A DNA stretch of 10,757 nucleotides, from the NCBI GenBank assembly GCA_900757195.1, contig CAAEMZ010000019.1, positions 1 to 10,757 on the forward strand. Direction: 5' to 3'. Under the pieces are notes generated by a model. The model was given only the letters and a program-made list of their open reading frames with translations, had not been told where the DNA came from and made no database searches. The stretch comes from Lachnospiraceae bacterium. GTDB lineage: Bacteria > Bacillota > Clostridia > Lachnospirales > Lachnospiraceae. Below are positions 9,301 to 10,757 of the stretch, in pieces (within the stretch, counting starts at the first letter, position 1; each line of letters begins with the position of its first letter). The translations under genes and the position numbers were made by a program.

Positions 9301-10757
9301 GATACCTTAACCGAGTATTCCAAGACGATTTCCGACCATGGGTCAGCTCTGGAAGAACAGGGGATGGCAATCGCATCGAACTCCACACAGATAAGCAACT
9401 TTTATCAGGGATTAGATGAATTCAAACAGACAATTTCAGAAACCACCTCTCTTTTGGCGAATATGGCTCTTGGCGAATCTCTGTACATCAATAATATTTT
9501 CAATGAAAAAACATTGGACGAAACAAATTACCCGGATGATTCCAAATTTGAACCTTTCACATTTTTAAAGAAATATAAATGTGGAAATACTTCTGCATCC
9601 GTCATCAAAAGTGACCCAACAACTCCAATCCAAAACGGATATACATTAAGATTTTCTGCAGCTGACTGGACTACACCGGAGGATAAATATATTGGCGGCG
9701 TATCCTTTAATATTACGCCAAGATACAATGCGAAATTTGTTGGTAAATTTATCGCCAAAATTCCCGAAGGCTATTCCCTTGAATGTATCGACAACATTGC
9801 CGGGACAACTCCGGTAATGCTCTGGCTTGGAGCCGACAAAACCTGTTCATCCGAATCGGGAAAATCTCTGGGCACAGGCAAATGGGAAGAATACTACTAT
9901 TATATTCAATGCGATACCTCCGGTCCTCTAGGCACACCTGATACTTCTCTTCTGTTTAATCTCTGCCTTTCAGGTGAGTCTGCACCGTCTGCTTCAGCCC
10001 CAGTGACATGGTATTTATGCTATGCCGGAATATTTGATGTAACAAATATCTCAGGTATTGAAGAACGGGTCCGAAATAATGAATCTATGATTCGACAGAC
10101 CCAATCTTCTATTCAGACATCCATCGAAGGAATCACGATTAACCATGAGCCACTGGATGAGAATGGCAACGGTACAGGTGAAGTAACCAAAATGACCCTT
10201 CAGGAAATGTATAATACAGTTGTCATGGATTTGCATGGAACGAAAAGCCAATTAAGAGAAGTATCCGAAACTGCTTCCGATGGTATTTCAGAATTACAGG
10301 ATAAATACCGAACCATTAATGATACCGTAGAAGGTCTGGAAATCAATTATGGAAACATTAATACGGATATTGACCATAGAATTGATGGCAAATTAGCAAC
10401 TTACAAAATGAGCAGTGAACAGTGGATGGCAAATTTCAAAAAAGCACTGGATAAAAAATTCGGCGTTGAATCCGTAGAAGTCCGGTATTATATTTCTTCA
10501 AGCAATACGCAACCAACGGACGGTCAGTGGATACCACATAAAATTCTCTGCCAACCTGAAAAATATTACTGGCAGAAAACAATAACTACATTTACAGATG
10601 ATGAAACGGTCGTCGAAACAGTCCCTGTTTTAATTACCACTCCAATTGAATCGCCGTCATATATTATGGCTACTTATGCTCTGATGGATTCCGACACACC
10701 AAATACAGAAGGTGCGATGTCCGGTGCTTCTGAAAGCTGTCCTTTATGGGAACCCAA
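6367..10757 (+). CDS. tal: Tail-associated hub/fibre protein (Tal, prophage tail family), 3' end outside window
   Basis: The frame is open for 1463 codons from the ATG to the window edge, with no stop. Tal trimers close the tail tube under Dit and extend to the host surface. Residues 1-290 match the Prophage_tail/Tal hub pattern and end in the characteristic NYDYFM motif (281-286). Charged coiled-coil segments follow at about 292-514, then a second hub part at about 514-650 (ELYDSACEQL, ELEAGNFIRVGM). A fibre shaft begins near 669, with the typical AMQFSDDTGVRLQLGKDAEG element at 838-857 and DGLIKTRMLEDGAVDTGKV after it. Further coils precede a putative carbohydrate-binding beta-sandwich at 1039-1227. 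More coils lead to a YYISSSNTQP...W domain from 1367. No NlpC/P60, M23 or muramidase signature is visible, so any wall-degrading domain would lie beyond the edge. The start rests on the RBS and the Dit overlap. Confidence 0.9.
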   Translation, partial: MYFNKDSFNQNKPLEFYVCRPNNQVAAPVIGFENDRMTLNMLDISELSFEVPEYVYLPQKKETVLNPCFSYLSQYMRIMDSCGRIFRINTEPEILETADGRIKTVSADSLECELQDKDIIGLAINMGNELSAEWYDENLNPLGVPENYITFANDSEKRLSLMDILLDYAPNWKLGHVDTELRALRRSFEIDASDLYAVLTQDVARAFKCVFLFDTATRTINAFKAANVGRDTHIYLSVHNLIRSKTVSPSSDTIYTSFSVLADDNQDILSFANFGSREITNYDYFMNPIWFREETIAKYRAYQTNIETKRERYMQITRDYNYLNTLVADIYDRVPDDSCETAWTGRSLEELNTELSGYQAAVKYLEDLHTANGVLNIEDSADYGVYISFKDVTIPKLTAQIKAVESGKLKPENTLKWETNWDLYGIHELENRLLVYTDAAAIYQAYADDYNPDIHTESEQLYQMNHQLYLENIEYIHQIEAAIDRRKARLSEYQAEMDRLQAERAEITAYSRMDAPVHGFTSEELEIFESLTVHTDYTNENVFVTDFDDEMTKVDLAKELYDSACEQLAVESRPQLSMQIDLDSFLSMTKYNGFTDELEAGNFIRVGMNSDDAEKLRIIRISFHPSDLSSGLDLKFSSMITTYNRRDDYTYLTGGSRSRSGKNKISAGMTSEDLTTALSALLNSKFASFISSPVFGNASSQNIEAVLGTFEVVLTDYLKTKDLTAEVANIGKLSADSAFVTYLQSHFASVATLDAAQADIGTLTTNYSEIVSLLSGTASMGSLQSIVISANNAVIDAAYLEDLMAKNITVNHLKAEDINTNKIGLSSEDGSLNITGAAMQFSDDTGVRLQLGKDAEGNFSFILRGENSAVLIDEKGLHENAVTDGLIKTRMLEDGAVDTGKVNWESAGASTDGNGHPVWKSGNIIVEEDGATVTEKFQTISSDIDAQAGEITQLIADTTIVKEDGTTVSLQNAYNMTKDTLTEYSKTISDHGSALEEQGMAIASNSTQISNFYQGLDEFKQTISETTSLLANMALGESLYINNIFNEKTLDETNYPDDSKFEPFTFLKKYKCGNTSASVIKSDPTTPIQNGYTLRFSAADWTTPEDKYIGGVSFNITPRYNAKFVGKFIAKIPEGYSLECIDNIAGTTPVMLWLGADKTCSSESGKSLGTGKWEEYYYYIQCDTSGPLGTPDTSLLFNLCLSGESAPSASAPVTWYLCYAGIFDVTNISGIEERVRNNESMIRQTQSSIQTSIEGITINHEPLDENGNGTGEVTKMTLQEMYNTVVMDLHGTKSQLREVSETASDGISELQDKYRTINDTVEGLEINYGNINTDIDHRIDGKLATYKMSSEQWMANFKKALDKKFGVESVEVRYYISSSNTQPTDGQWIPHKILCQPEKYYWQKTITTFTDDETVVETVPVLITTPIESPSYIMATYALMDSDTPNTEGAMSGASESCPLWEP
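7240..7908 (+). other. Coiled-coil insertion in the Tal hub region
   Basis: Residues about 292-514 of Tal separate the NYDYFM-containing hub half from the ELYDSA-containing half. They are rich in Glu, Lys, Gln, Leu and Tyr. Heptad-like stretches sit at both ends (IAKYRAYQTNIETKRERY; RKARLSEYQAEMDRLQAERA), consistent with an antiparallel hairpin with a small folded middle part. Similar long insertions occur in Tal proteins of Clostridia phages (recalled family knowledge, not checked). The role is unknown; it might project outward as an arm or bind Dit or accessory tip proteins. Confidence 0.55.
9481..10047 (+). other. Putative carbohydrate-binding beta-sandwich domain in Tal
   Basis: Residues 1039-1227 break the helical pattern on either side. 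They start with a SLYINNIFNEKT stretch resembling the N..-NF opening of CBM4/9- or galactose-binding-like modules. Alternating strands follow, rich in Trp, Tyr and Phe (GYTLRFSAADW, GKWEEYYYYIQC, TWYLCYAGIFDV). The closing 'Y..G.FDVTN' strand is the usual end of such modules, where a sheet returns to a coil (ISGIEERVRNNES). GC falls to 57 of 180 bases over 9481-9660, against 65 of 120 at 9001-9120. Binding to a wall polysaccharide is inferred from position and fold pattern only. Confidence 0.5.

Noticed and set aside
1..10757. CRISPR array, tRNA, diversity-generating retroelement or insertion sequence
   Set aside because: No regularly spaced direct repeats, no cloverleaf, no reverse transcriptase and no transposase or terminal inverted repeats were seen; practically all of the DNA is in three tail genes.

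Overview
The window is a slice of the tail-tip module of a long-tailed siphovirus-type phage or prophage of a Gram-positive host. All support comes from protein sequence patterns: a giant tape measure protein, an SPP1/TP901-1-style distal tail protein (Dit), and the first 1463 codons of a tail-associated hub/fibre protein (Tal) that runs off the right edge. The Dit/Tal pair, AGGAGG-type ribosome binding sites and Tal shaft motifs point to Bacillota. Mid-range GC and codon use fit a gut-type Clostridia (Lachnospiraceae-like) host, but the genus cannot be told from this window.

Layout, all on the plus strand. Positions 1-31 are a very AT-rich leader. The tape measure gene covers 32-5509, starting at a weak TTG with no visible Shine-Dalgarno. 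An intrinsic terminator hairpin lies at 5515-5551, inside the 63-base gap before the next gene. Dit covers 5573-6367 with a strong RBS. Tal starts at 6367, where the Dit stop and Tal start share a base (TAATG), and is still open at 10757. No reverse-strand gene, RNA gene, CRISPR array, insertion sequence or integrase is visible, and coding density is about 99 percent.

The three proteins work together. The tape measure protein fills the tail tube and sets its length. Dit forms the ring joining the tube to the tip. Tal forms the hub below it, closes the tube, and extends into a shaft and fibre that probably carries receptor- or carbohydrate-binding modules.

The most interesting points are the odd 5' end of the tape measure gene (AT-rich, in-frame stop just upstream, probably missing N-terminal sequence), a terminator inside what should be one late transcript, and an AT-richer, cysteine-clustered putative carbohydrate-binding domain spliced between coiled coils in Tal. 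I saw no convincing new defence system or other undescribed system; this looks like an ordinary though mosaic tail module.
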